Assembly (NCBI RefSeq): GCF_033297395.1
Contig: NW_027041846.1
Coordinates: 119,564-183,563, forward strand
From: Canariomyces notabilis
Lineage: Eukaryota; Ascomycota; Sordariomycetes; Sordariales; Chaetomiaceae
DNA length: 64,000 nucleotides
Direction of reading: 5' to 3'
Shown: positions 46,424-56,814 of the stretch, piece by piece
Layout: each line of letters opens with the position of its first letter
How positions within the stretch are numbered: the first letter of the stretch is position 1
The notes under the pieces: model-generated
Seen by the model: the letters and a program-made list of their open reading frames with translations, nothing else
Database searches by the model: none
Told to the model about the DNA's origin: nothing
Position numbers and translations under genes: made by a program

Positions 46424-48722
46424 CCCGAAATTCAGAGCTTGATCCGGCAGCCTCGTTGCAGGAAAGGAGTCAATTCGTCCGCTATGGTTCAGCGGGCCGG
46501 GTCCAGAGTCATGTACCGGCAGATTTGGTCGAAATGGCGCTGTCAATGCTATCTTTCGAGCCGAATAGCTACTGCCCAAAGTGCTGCCGAGCACAATATT
46601 TGGTATTTGGGTCGTTCAATCCCTAGCTGCCGTCGCAGCTAGCTCACAAGCACGAGGGGACCAGGCCTGCAAAGGGACTGGCAGGGATCACCTGTTGACC
46701 GGGAGAAAAGAGGCGGTCGAGATCGTCGAACTCGAGTTTGTGTGGCTCTTGGCACGCGACTGCTCGGCCGGATGGTCTATGGTTTCATCGAGCGGCCGAG
46801 GACACTGAAACAGTTCGATGATGAGGCGACCCGCTGCGGCTGGCCCAAGGACGACCGCACATAAAGTGTGAGAGTCCCGTCAATCCAGCACTTCAACGGA
46901 TGAAAAAAGGCAAAGCAATGTATGGAGCAACTAGTGTTGCGTTACTGCGCGTTGAAAGGCGGCGAATTTTAGCGAGAAGCCCCTGGATATCCATGCAATT
47001 ATCTCCTGCAGGCACCAGATGGCAGGGGTGATGCGGGGCATTCCCGCCGCCCTCCGAATAGGAAAACATTTGTTTATGAGACGGCAATTGCCAGGGTTCT
47101 TTTACACTAGACTTCATCAATCACGATTCATAGAATCCAGCAAATGATGTGAGAGTTCCTGTTCCCATCTTGGCATCGTGAAGCCGTTGGAGGTTGACAA
47201 TCACAAACCTCGATGCGCTCACCTATCACGGGCGGCAAGCTAATGTGGGCCGCCGCCAATCAGTGCTGCGGATCAATAGCTGCCATTTCATTTGTCAGAA
47301 GCTGCTTTTGAGTATTGACAGAAGCTCCCGGCCTATAGGTTTTGTCCACTGGGTTTTCATGCAGGTAACCGAGCCAGCTGCAGGGACGGCCCATCCTCTC
47401 TGTAACTACCGCAACCCACAACCGCATCGCACTTTCAGGGAGAACGCTTCTTCTACATACGAAATGTTACCGGTCCCAGGTAAGCCAACAGTCCTGGCCG
47501 ATGTCAATCTGTGCTCATGATAGTGTAAGAGGAGGAGTCGGCCGATGTGTGGGGGAAAGAAAATCACTCCTCATCTCATCTTCTGATGTCTGGCATGGGG
47601 AAGCTGGAGACTCTGGTAGGCATTGTGCCGCCACGGATCCGGCCGCCGGGGAAGGCTAGGCGGCCCGGGGCTGGACCTAAAGTCTGCGGCCGAAACAAAC
47701 CTCGGGAATTCTGGGGAAGGTGGCAGTATCCCGTCAAGTCTGCGTTGACACGAGCTTTCTTGAACAAAATCTACTCATCTAATTATTAGTAGGTACCGAC
47801 CATCAAGGTTAACTGAATTAGTCATGTCTGCACATTGCAGTGGCTCGAGGTGGTGAAAGCCAAGCTACCTTAGGCTGTTAGGTGATTAGGTAATCGATGG
47901 GCATGATCTAGTCCGTAAGGAGATACGACATTGGTAAATCGAACCTTGCATAGCCATCGAGATTGCAGCTCGGTCGTTATAGATAGCCTCAAGCCTGCAC
48001 ATTTTGTGCAAGGAAGGAGGATCGGATCGTGGCATCACTGTAATCTTGTACAAGTAAGTACACACAGCATCACACCAGCGGAGCTAAAAAGACGGTCTTA
48101 TCCACTTTGAAATGCACGCTTCTGCATCTGTAAGGTCTAAACCAAGTATCTGTGACTGCTTACAGTTCCAAAGGGCGATCCTCTCGAACAAAACGGCATT
48201 GTTCCGCATTGTTCACCCATACGCAGATATCAACCTTGTCGCGGGCCTAAGCCCACGCTAATGCCATTATCCCATGGATAGTTAGGCTTGATCAGTATAC
48301 ATACAGGCTCTCGCCTGGTTTTCGATCCATTGGATTCCCTCATAGCACTAATCTCAGCGAGGACTAGGTTGATAAAAGAGGAATATATCTGTGAGACCAC
48401 CGTCTCCGTTAAGATCAGCCTCCCTTCCCATATATTCGTACATTTACCTGCCTCAATATATTCGTCACCAAACCAGACCATGAATTTTCAGGCGACACCC
48501 TCCGCATTCAGACTCCTTTACCCAGCCGGTATCTAGTCAAAAGCGCCACGCTATCCATTCAAGCCGAAACGCCAACGCCCCGTTTGAGAAATGCCTACCC
48601 GAAAGGTATAATGAAGACCGACCCGCCGTTTGTGTCTCTTTGCCACGTTCATCGCTGCAGTCATATTTACTCCTCGCAGACCCTCGAGGCGATTATCTTT
48701 TGTACAACCTTCCAAATCAACA
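46424..48722. other. Intergenic region
   Basis: This 2.3-kb gap lies upstream of the TBC gene and downstream of the SS18-like gene. Part near 46424-46600 may be untranslated leader or an extra exon of the TBC gene, because the frame stays open to about 46594. Elsewhere I see no domain, repeat or RNA gene. Confidence 0.55.
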
Positions 48723-50396
48723 TCATGACCCGGCGGCCTGTCCCTGCAGACCAGGTGCAGCAGCATCAACCATCTGCGGCGTGTTCTGGGATGGAGGGCC
48801 CGGAGCGGGACTGCTATGGTTCGAACCCAGCCCTCCCGCTGGAGTTGTGGCAGCGGTTACCTGGCCGTTTGGTTTCGCGGCAGCCGCGTTGGCATTTCCC
48901 GCCGGCCTACCGGCCATTTGAGCAGCAGGCTCTTTCCTGGGGTCGATCCCGGGGTAAAGCGCTAAAAGCTTTTTGTAAAGATTCTTGATCAGGTGGTCTC
49001 TCTCGGCGCGGTCTGCAACGGGATCTGCAGGCCTGTCAATTCCGTCATCGGGCGTGCCCGGCGGTAACCTCAGCTTCAGATTCAAGTTGAGAGGCGGCGG
49101 AGTCATAAAGGCCGGACAAGGCGGCACTTGCGTTTTCGGCTTCTTGTCGGCCAAGGAGAACATATATGTCAGGTTTGCCTGCAGTCTCCGCATACAACTG
49201 TTGCGTCTCAAGTTAGAACACGCCCGCCAGAAAAAGGAACAGTTGTGCTCACTGATTATAGTCCTGATTCGTCAGCTTCTCCTCCTCCGCATAGTCCACA
49301 TCGCTACTCTTTGTCCCACCGGCTTCGGCGGCTGCCTGCTCCCTCTTGAGTTCCGCCCGGCTGTTCACGAGTTGGATTGACTCGTATAGCAACTCTTGGT
49401 TGATATCTAGCAGGACAGCGAACCTCTCTTTATCTCGAGACTCAGTCGCAGGGCTTTGAGGAGTCGGGCTGTTGGAGGTTCCATTGACCAGCTGCCCCTG
49501 CTCGGCAGGGAACGTTGGTGTTTGAGGTGTCGCTATTGACGTCGGCAAAAGCGGAGCTGTGGTGGGAGTCTGACTCTGAGGAGTACCCTGCTGTTGGGGG
49601 TTCGAGAATTGTGGCTGTTGATGAGGCATCGTGCCGTTTGGGGTGCCCTGAGAAGGGTTGAAAGGGCGCTGGGGAGTCGAAACAGACACACCAGCCGTAT
49701 TCTGCTGCGTGGGGTGCATGCGCTGCTGCAGCATGGGCTGCTGGGGAGCCAAACCCGCGTTCATCTGATACGGCGCCATTTGGCCGGCCATCATGAAATT
49801 GGCCGGGAGTTGCGGCTGAGGGGCCACGGAAGAAGGGATACCAGCCCCATAGGGTGAGGTTGTGAATGGAGCCTGGTAAGCCACTGTGGAAACGAGCCGG
49901 TCAGCCTCCATCATAAAGAAGGTCGAATCGAGGTGACAGAATCATATATATAAACGAAGCAAAAAAGCACTCAGCGGCGACGTCGCGGCAGTTCCCGGCA
50001 TGGCACCGGAGCCAGTCGCACGTGAAACGTTCTTTCCGGCCAGACAATTGAGGAAAGGGGAAAGGGGAGAAGCCTGTCCAAGGAATAGGGACGGGGTGAG
50101 ACGTCATATGAGGGGAACAAGATAAAGGGTGGCTTACTCTGACCATTGGCAGCCATGTGCGGCATGGCGGCATTCTGCATCATTCCTGCAGGGCCAACAC
50201 CTCCCATCATGGCCGGGTTGGGACCGCCCGGGAAGGGGCCGGTCTGGGTCGTCATGGGGAACTGTTGCGGATTATACATCATTTGCTGCGGCTGGTTCGG
50301 GGATTGTCCAGCTTGCAACTGAAGGCCTTGTGGCGGAGCGCCGTTGAAGACCGGCCTTCCGGCGGCATTTGGATAGCCATAGGGAGCTGAGTACAT
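48723..50396 (-). CDS. Glutamine/proline-rich SS18 (SSXT)-like protein, candidate chromatin-remodelling subunit
   Basis: Exons 50396-50138, 49883-49253 and 49197-48723 join in frame (GTAAGC and GTGAGC donors, CACAG and AACAG acceptors), giving 454 residues. The first 230 residues are rich in Gln, Pro, Met and Asn (PNQPQQMMYNPQQFP). A compact helical domain at about 240 to 315 reads FAVLLDINQELLYESIQLVN, then YNHCMRRLQANLTYMFSLAD. Its spacing resembles the SSXT motif of human SS18, a SWI/SNF (BAF) subunit, and related yeast Snf11-type proteins; the assignment is by pattern and not by search. The C-terminus is again low complexity. The reading frame upstream of 50396 continues to a TTG at 50414, but the ATG at 50396 is the first normal start. 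Confidence 0.75.
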
Positions 50397-51570
50397 GGCT
50401 TGCTGTTGGGCCAAAGGCTGCCCAAGCCAAGAACAGGGCGCGACTGCCGGGGGTGAGGGAGCGGCGGGTGGAACAGCGTCGTGGATCAGATCTGGTATTG
50501 CGGCTGCTGGGGGTGGGGAAGGATAGGGCCACCAATATGGGTGGTTCTCGAGGGGGGTATGGGGGAAGGCGCCCGAGGAACGGGAGCTCTTCGCTAACGA
50601 GAGAAACCACTAAGGAACTTGGATCCCCAGCCCAACCGGCAAGACGGCCGGGATGCGAATGGGCTCGATACGAGCCGAAAGCCGCCTGGGCAGCAGCCAG
50701 CCAGGGATGTGGATGTATGTATGTACACGATCGAGGCGGTGGGGGATGGAATGCCAATCCGTGACGGGGGCCGCAGGACGGCTGGGTCCGCTGCCTGCCT
50801 TGTCCAATGCCTCCGCCGCTCACGCCGAAAAATAGACAGCCGCCAACAGGGGGGCGGATTGTTACGGCGTGTTTTGCAGGGCAGAGGTACGGTACACTGG
50901 GGGAGGGACTATCAGATGTCTGTATCGTAGACCCACGAGATTGCCGCCTCTGTCGCGGGATCTTGGCCGCAAAAATGCGGCAGTGGGACAACGAAAAAAT
51001 GCCGAGGACCGGACAGGTGTGGCTCAGCGCAAAAGCGAGGGCAGAAATTGCCGGCAGGGAAGAAAGAACATGTCAAAATGAGGCAGGGCTGAAGGACTGA
51101 GCTAGGGAATGGAGTATCGGAATGAAAGGGGGTGTGCGGATTGGCCTTGGGTCCAGTTCTTCTGTCGTCTCTGGTCGGTCGGCCAGCGGAGGTGCGGGCG
51201 TGTCAGAAACAGAGGGGAAGCAGTTTGCGCGTCGTGAAAATGCCACGATGACCAGATGCAAATTGCATGGACGAGAAAGCGGGCATGAATGGCTCCACAT
51301 TGGCTCCCACAAAAGGGCGCTAGCCCAATTAGGAGCGGCACGGCGGGGCAGGATTACAGGGATCCCTTTCTGCCTGCATCTCTTCGAGGTTCATCAAGCC
51401 AACCATCCCGCATCAACAAGATTGTGTGCGTATCCCTTTCATTGCTCGACTACGGAGTAGAAGGCTCTTGTTTCCATCTATTGTACTGTACCACTCCTCG
51501 CAGAGTTGGGTTACACCAACCTGTTCGGCATGGTGTTGCTACCAACGGTCTGCAGCCGTGTCAAGCGCGC
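50397..51570. other. Intergenic region
   Basis: This 1.17-kb gap lies upstream of the SS18-like gene and downstream of the esterase gene, both on the minus strand. TACGGAGTA lies at 51451-51459 and TACTGTAC near 51481. The part next to 50397 may contain a long 5' UTR. No gene is supported. Confidence 0.6.
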
Positions 51571-52756
51571 TCAGTGATACCGGGTTCCATACCTCGATTT
51601 GCCAGCGACGACGTCAAGAAAGTGCTGTGCGACGATTGAACCTGGATCTCCTTGTCAACCTCGTCCCAGTTCCCGACGGCGCTACGAAGCGTGTTAAAAA
51701 GAACTGGACCTACTGGTTTTGTCGGATGGATGCAACGCATCGTACCACATGAACCCGGAAAGAGGGCCCAGGCTGGTCTGATCGACGCAATCGGAATCGC
51801 TTAATGAGCAGTGGTGCCAGTAACCGGTAACGTTGTGCGGAGCGTCCAGATATTTCGCAGGCTGCTGATATATGTCCATGAACAGGCTGTGGACATCAAA
51901 GATGTCAAATGTCGCTTTCGGCCACCTAGACTTGACGAAGGTGTGGAACGGCACGCCATAGTCAAACATTGTGTTGACGCTAGTGGTGTATTGCTTGATC
52001 TTCTCGCTGTACTCCGTCATGTTATACAGCGTCTTTTTGGTCCAAAGGGAAGTGTCCAGCGCTCCTCCAACTTCGGGGGGAGCATACAACGGGGACAGCT
52101 CAAGCGGGGCCTCGTTGAGCAACACGAATCGGCGACCGCCCGTCTTGTAGATGGCGTCAAAGACAGACCACACGCAGTCCACAAAGTCGCTGATGGTTTT
52201 GTCAGGTGCCTCCTATCACGATGTCAGGCATATCAATCCGACTCCAACTTCAAGAGCAGTCTGGAGGGTTACTCACCGAGTCCGTTAGGAAGGCGCCTTG
52301 GCCCAGGTCGTTGGTTCCGATCCAGAGAGCATATACCGTGTTGCTGGCGGTCCGCTTCGGGAAGAGCGTCTTGTATGCGATGTCTGCCTGGAAGGAGGGC
52401 ATCTCGTCGTCCATGACGGACGGGAAGGATCTCTTGATGGTTGCGAAGTACCGCTCCACGATCTTGTTGGAGCACGTCGCGCCGCTGACGGCGTAGTCAG
52501 CAAGGTTGGCGCGCGCCGTCCGGGCGGCGAATTGAGCCCAGGAGAGACCGCCGCTGGCTGTCTTGTTTGTCTCGGAGTGAGTTTGGCCCGGCGATGGCGC
52601 AGACCCGCCGTGGGAGATGTAATACGACAGCCGGCCATTGTCGGTATAGCTGTCCCCAAAGGTGACCAGAGTGTCGAAAGCTGCGTTTCCTCCTCGATGC
52701 TGGTTGCTGGCAGCCACGGCAACGGCCGAGCTAGTAAGAATCCAACTGAGCAGCAT
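51571..52756 (-). CDS. Secreted SGNH/GDSL esterase, CE16-like
   Basis: The protein probably removes acetyl groups from carbohydrate fragments outside the cell (CE16 acetylesterase family). Exons 52756-52277, 52212-51714 and 51641-51571 join in frame, giving 349 residues. A signal peptide is visible (LLSWILTSSAVAVAAS). Block I is LVTFGDSYTDNGRLS with the catalytic serine near 36, block III is LWIGTNDLGQG near 147, and block V is WYDALHPSDKTS near 315 with the catalytic Asp and His. The last exon (71 nt) encodes SIVAQHFLDVVAGKSRYGTR, which resembles the usual family end; without it the frame would end in an odd tail. The exon 2 acceptor is a TAGGAG tandem that can add or drop one glutamate (52212 or 52209). 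N-glycosylation sites include NKT, NMT and NVT. Confidence 0.9.
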
Positions 52757-53504
52757 CGTGAAAGCAACGTCGAAGTCCTGCTATGCCTGGGCGGGTTGGG
52801 GAACGACTACGGATCGACTAACCAAGATCCACGGCTACGGAAGGACAAGTCCTTTTGTAAGGACGTGCTTGCTGGTCCCGTCATTCTATGGTTCCATTCA
52901 ACCGGGAATGCGGATACATGCGTGGGCCATACACTGCAGGCTATATTGCAGTACTCCATACCGATTAGCTCCGGGAAATTTAGTCCTAGGTTATTGTGTA
53001 AATCCGGGGAACTACGACTTTTCTCCAGACATGGGAGCTGAAAACCTCGTAGGGGCCTCATTCGATTGTTATGTATGACCCATACCGTCATTAGTCTCAA
53101 ATCCCCCGAAACGTCTATCGGGTTTCCACCGTATACCTGCAGATCTCGATGGGCTTTCAATACCAGGTCGTCAAACTCGTGGATCATTATTGTTCTCTCG
53201 ATTCTCAATAGCAGCTTGGTTGCCCCGGAGGTACAGATGAGGGGAAGAAGGTTGGAGAGCGGTGGATGACGGAGGCTAATGCCGAATTACATTTCAGGTT
53301 GCATCGCGCCTTTCCATGCAAGTCGGCCCGCTCAGGAGAATCTCTTGATCCTTGTGGAGGAAGGGAGAAGACAGAGATTATAGAAAGTCCTTGATCATCG
53401 TACTTGCAAACAACTAAACCATATACCGGTAGCATGGAGAGTCGAAGAGATATGTGCGCTCCAGGGGTTTGTCTCAAGGATGTCACTCTACAGTGTCTTT
53501 GGTG

Positions 53505-53516
53505 CTAGGGTTAGGG
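53505..53516 (+). repeat. Short interstitial telomere-like doublet
   Basis: The sequence CTAGGGTTAGGG contains two adjacent copies of the canonical fungal telomere unit TTAGGG (first copy as TAGGG). It is far from any visible chromosome end. Such doublets can act as binding sites for TTAGGG-recognising factors or be chance occurrences. Confidence 0.5.
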
Positions 53517-53778
53517 TAACAAGGGGTCTCCGGGCTCAACTTAGGCTCAACTCGAAACGGGAAAGGCAGGATGAGGATCCCGCAGGATGGCAGATATTTG
53601 TGCGAAGAAGAGGTTTTATTGGAATCCTCTTCGTCTTTGTCGGGCTTGTTATCCATAATGTCTCGGGCGGTTCAAATATCTTCTAGGAAACCCGCCAACC
53701 ACAGGGACCCGCCCTCCGGGGCCGGAGCTGCAAACTTGCATCCATGGATCTCAATCCCCGTCTCAATTCCCAAATGAA

Positions 53779-53798
53779 TGACTCCTCGACTGTGACTC
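53779..53798 (+). promoter_or_regulatory. Two TGACTC sites, candidate CPC1/Gcn4 response elements upstream of HIS5
   Basis: TGACTC occurs at 53779-53784 and at 53793-53798, about 130 to 150 bp upstream of the HIS5 start codon. TGA(C/G)TCA is the binding core of Gcn4/CPC1, the activators of amino-acid biosynthesis genes under starvation; here the final A is replaced by C in both. The position before an amino-acid biosynthetic gene makes cross-pathway control likely. Confidence 0.6.
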
Positions 53799-53852
53799 CT
53801 TGAATGCGACTCGACTCCTCCAAACCGCAGCCTCATAACTTTTCTGGGCGTG

Positions 53853-53858
53853 TATAAG
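53853..53858 (+). promoter_or_regulatory. TATA-like box of HIS5
   Basis: TATAAG lies 71 to 76 bp upstream of the HIS5 start codon, downstream of the TGACTC sites, a spacing that would suit a short 5' leader. Confidence 0.45.
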
Positions 53859-53928
53859 ACGCGGTGGGCGGCGAGACTTCAATTTATTTCTCAGAACTCA
53901 TCTTAGGTACCTCGTAGTTTGCCCAACA

Positions 53929-55251
53929 ATGTCGCCCTTCAACCTCGAAACCTGCGCTAGGCCCAACATCCTCGCGTTGGAACCTTATCGCTGCGCGCGA
54001 GAGTAAGCACTCAATCACTCACACACACGCACTCATTCTTGTACTAACTGCTCCATAAAAAGCGACTACAAAGATGACGGCACCAACATCCTCCTCGACG
54101 CCAATGAGAATGCCTTCGGGCCCCCCGTCTCCAACGGCGCCGTTGACGCTCCCAGCGGGCCGTCCCTGAATCTCTCGGGCCTCCACCGTTACCCTGACCC
54201 CCACCAAAACTCCCTCAAACAACTCTTCTGCAACCTGCGCACCACCCACGCCCACACCGAACGCACGCTTTCCCCAGAGAACCTCTTCGTGGGCGTCGGC
54301 TCCGACGAAGCCATCGACGCTCTGCTGCGCTGCTTCTGCGTGCCGGGCCGTGACAAGATCCTCGTGTGCCCGCCCACCTACGGCATGTACTCCGTCTCGG
54401 CGCAGGTGAACGACGTGGCCCTGGTCAAGGTCCCGCTTCTCCCCGCGCCCGACTTCCAGGTGGACGTGGCCGGCGTGCGCGCCGCGCTCTCGGGCCCGGA
54501 CGCGGCGGCCATCAAGCTGGTGTACCTCTGCTCGCCGGGGAACCCGACGGGGTCGCTGCTGCGCAAGGACGACGTGCGCGCCGTGCTGGAGCACCCGACC
54601 TGGAACGGCGTGGTCGTGGTGGACGAGGCCTACGTCGACTTCGCCACGGGGCCCGAGGCCAGCCTGGCCGAGTGGGTCGTCGAGTGGCCCAACCTGGTCG
54701 TCATGCAGACCATGAGCAAGGGCTTTGGCCTGGCGGGGATCCGGCTCGGCGCGGTGTTCACGTCGCCCCCCATCGCCCGCCTGCTCAACGCGCTCAAGGC
54801 GCCGTACAACATCTCGAGCCTGACCAGCAGTATCGCGGAATATGCCCTGTCAGAGGCAGGGCTGGCGGCGACGAGGGCGATTAGGGAGAAGTTGATTGCG
54901 CAGAGGGAGCGAATGCTGAGGGAGATGCCCCGGATCAGCGGCGTGGGCAGGCTGCGGGGTGGAACCGACAGTAACTTCTTGCTATACGAGATGCTCAACG
55001 CCGAAGGGAAACCCGACAATGTCACGGCGCTTGCAGTGTACGAGAGGCTGGCTGAGACGAAGGGGGTGGTTGTTCGTTTCCGCGGCAAGGAGCATGGCTG
55101 TTTGGGCTGCTTGAGGATCACGGTCGGCACCGAAGACGAAGTGACACGATTTTTGGCTGCGTTGGAGCGGACACTAGCTGAGGTCCGGGGGATCCCTCCA
55201 GCTGCGGACGAGGAAAATAGGGAGGCCGCTGCGAGCGCAGTAGTTGCTTAG
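53929..55251 (+). CDS. HIS5: Histidinol-phosphate aminotransferase
   Basis: The enzyme makes histidinol phosphate from imidazole-acetol phosphate with glutamate, a PLP-dependent step of histidine synthesis. Exons 53929-54002 and 54063-55251 join in phase 2 (GTAAGC donor, AAAAG acceptor, TACTAAC branch site), giving 420 residues. The class I/II aminotransferase fold is clear: LLDANENAFGP near residue 35, VGVGSDEAIDALLRCFC near 100, LCSPGNPTG near 184, VVVDEAYVDF near 210, and the PLP-binding lysine in TMSKGFGLAGIRLG (about K244). The arginine in CLRITVGT that binds the substrate phosphate or carboxylate is present. Length matches fungal His5 (385 to 430). Two upstream TGACTC sites point to general amino-acid control. 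It is convergent with the GH76 gene, 268 bp apart. Confidence 0.95.
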
Positions 55252-55519
55252 AAATAGACGAGAAGATAATAAGCACCTGTTTGTACAGAAAAAATAATGG
55301 GAACGCCCTCTTTGGGCATACTAGCTGATGCCCGTTTTGATTCTCTGGATCAGAACCCGCTCAATGCCATATGTATGTGTAAAATGTGCCGGGCCTTGGT
55401 AAACCCTAGCCCGGATGCAATCAAGAATATATACAGGAGAAGAAGATAGTGAGCAAACCTTTGAGGGATCTAGCTAATCTCCTCGAGCTTACGCCGCGGC
55501 ATACTGCGTAACTCGCCTT

Positions 55520-56814
55520 TTAATTTTGGCTGGACGAGGCCCCAAACGTACGAACAGTTTTGATCTCGTCGCCCTTGAGAGGGAGCGCGGCCTCACGAAC
55601 CAGCAATCCCTGAATTGTCTCAAGCGCACACTGCTCCTCCCCCAAGCCGGTGGTGCCATCGAAGCCGCCCGTGTACCACTTGTGGCTGCATGCCGTACCG
55701 CTTGCACCGCCCGTGCAGGACCTGGCAGCAGCAAGCGCCGAGGGGTGCCAGAGCTCGTCGATGGTCGATTGGATGGACGGCACAAAGCGGCTGGCGGCGT
55801 AGACGAAGCGGGAAAAGTAGGCCTTGAAGCTACGCATGTCGGTGTTGCAGCTGTTGACCCACTCGCACGCGTGCTCGTACATTATGTTTGTCGCATTGTC
55901 AAACGGGCTGAAGAAGGAGCGAGAGGCCTCAAGGATCCGTTCGGTGCGCTCGACCCACTTCTGGTCGCCCGTGTGGTCGGCCAGCACGGCGGCTCCGTAC
56001 AGGTAGATAGCGGCGCTGTACGAAAAGGTAACGGGGTTTGTGTCAGTGCAGTTGCGGCTCGCGTGTGCGCCGTCGTAGACGTTGCCTGCCTGATCAATCA
56101 TGCCTACGGCTTCGGTCCAGTCCCAAACCTTGTTCGCCCACTCAAGGTACGTGTCGTTCCCTGTCGCCCGCGCCAGGCGCGCCGAGATCTGGAAGAGACC
56201 GCCGTTGCTCACCGTGTTTTTATAATCGAGTCCGTTAGGATTGGAAGCAAAGATCTGCCACAAAAGGCCGCCGCCACAGGCTGTCGTGTTCCATCTCGAG
56301 GCCAACGAGTTCCACAGGTTCTCACCTAGCTGCAGCCACGAAGGGACGCTCTCGTCCGGGTGCGGAAAGTTTCTCTCGGCCGCGGACATGACGGCGAATC
56401 CCCAAAATGCTTGATCGTCATTCCCTTCCTGGCCAAAGTGCGACGGCAACATGTAATCAAAATTGGGGCCGACCTGACCAAGTAGAGCCCTGGCAATGAG
56501 TGGGTCGTAGCTCTTGTCGCCCGTGTAGTGTGAATAGTCCAGCATTCCGCCCATCAGGGCACCGGCTTGCCACCAGTAGTGCGGCTGGGGAAGATCCACA
56601 AATTTGTCCGCAGTCCCCGAATAATACTGCATGGTGTCAGCCGCGATTGTCTTGGCCACACCCTTGATGTTGGCTGCGCGAAGGTCAGCAGTTGCCTCTC
56701 TAGTCGAGGGTCGTTCCTCTTACATGGATCGTTGATGTTCAGATCCTTTGGAGCAATGGCAGCAATGAGAGCAGTTCCGGCCGCCGCGGGCCTCATGGAC
56801 TTTGCAAACCTCAT
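55520..56814 (-). CDS. GH76 endo-alpha-1,6-mannanase-like protein (Dfg5/Dcw1 family)
   Basis: Members cleave or transglycosylate alpha-1,6-mannan and help attach GPI proteins to the cell wall. Exons 56814-56724 and 56673-55520 join in phase 1 (GTAAGA donor, CGCAG acceptor), giving 414 residues. The N-terminus has Ala-rich AAAGTALIAAIA, a weak signal peptide. The catalytic aspartate pair is in GNDDQAFWG at about 116 to 117. PHYWWQAGALMGGMLDYSHY near 60, GGGLLWQIF near 165 and NGGLFQISARLAR near 186 are family signatures. The C-terminus has four paired cysteine regions but ends in polar ASSSQN without the hydrophobic GPI tail that yeast Dfg5 has, so it may be a soluble secreted enzyme, or a last exon is missing. 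Several N-glycosylation sites are present. Confidence 0.9.

Larger units (their letters stand above)
52757..53928. other. Divergent intergenic region
   Basis: This spacer separates the esterase gene and HIS5, which are head-to-head. Its right end carries two TGACTC sites and a TATAAG box (see those entries). A TTAGGG-like doublet lies at 53505-53516. No gene is supported. Confidence 0.65.

Noticed and set aside
47547..47789. Short plus-strand frame with basic composition between the TBC and SS18-like genes
   Set aside because: It has 80 codons beginning at a non-ATG start, no domain and no splice partner.
54019..54594. Minus-strand frame of 191 codons over the HIS5 gene
   Set aside because: It is His/Val/Gly-rich shadow translation of the aminotransferase and begins in its intron.
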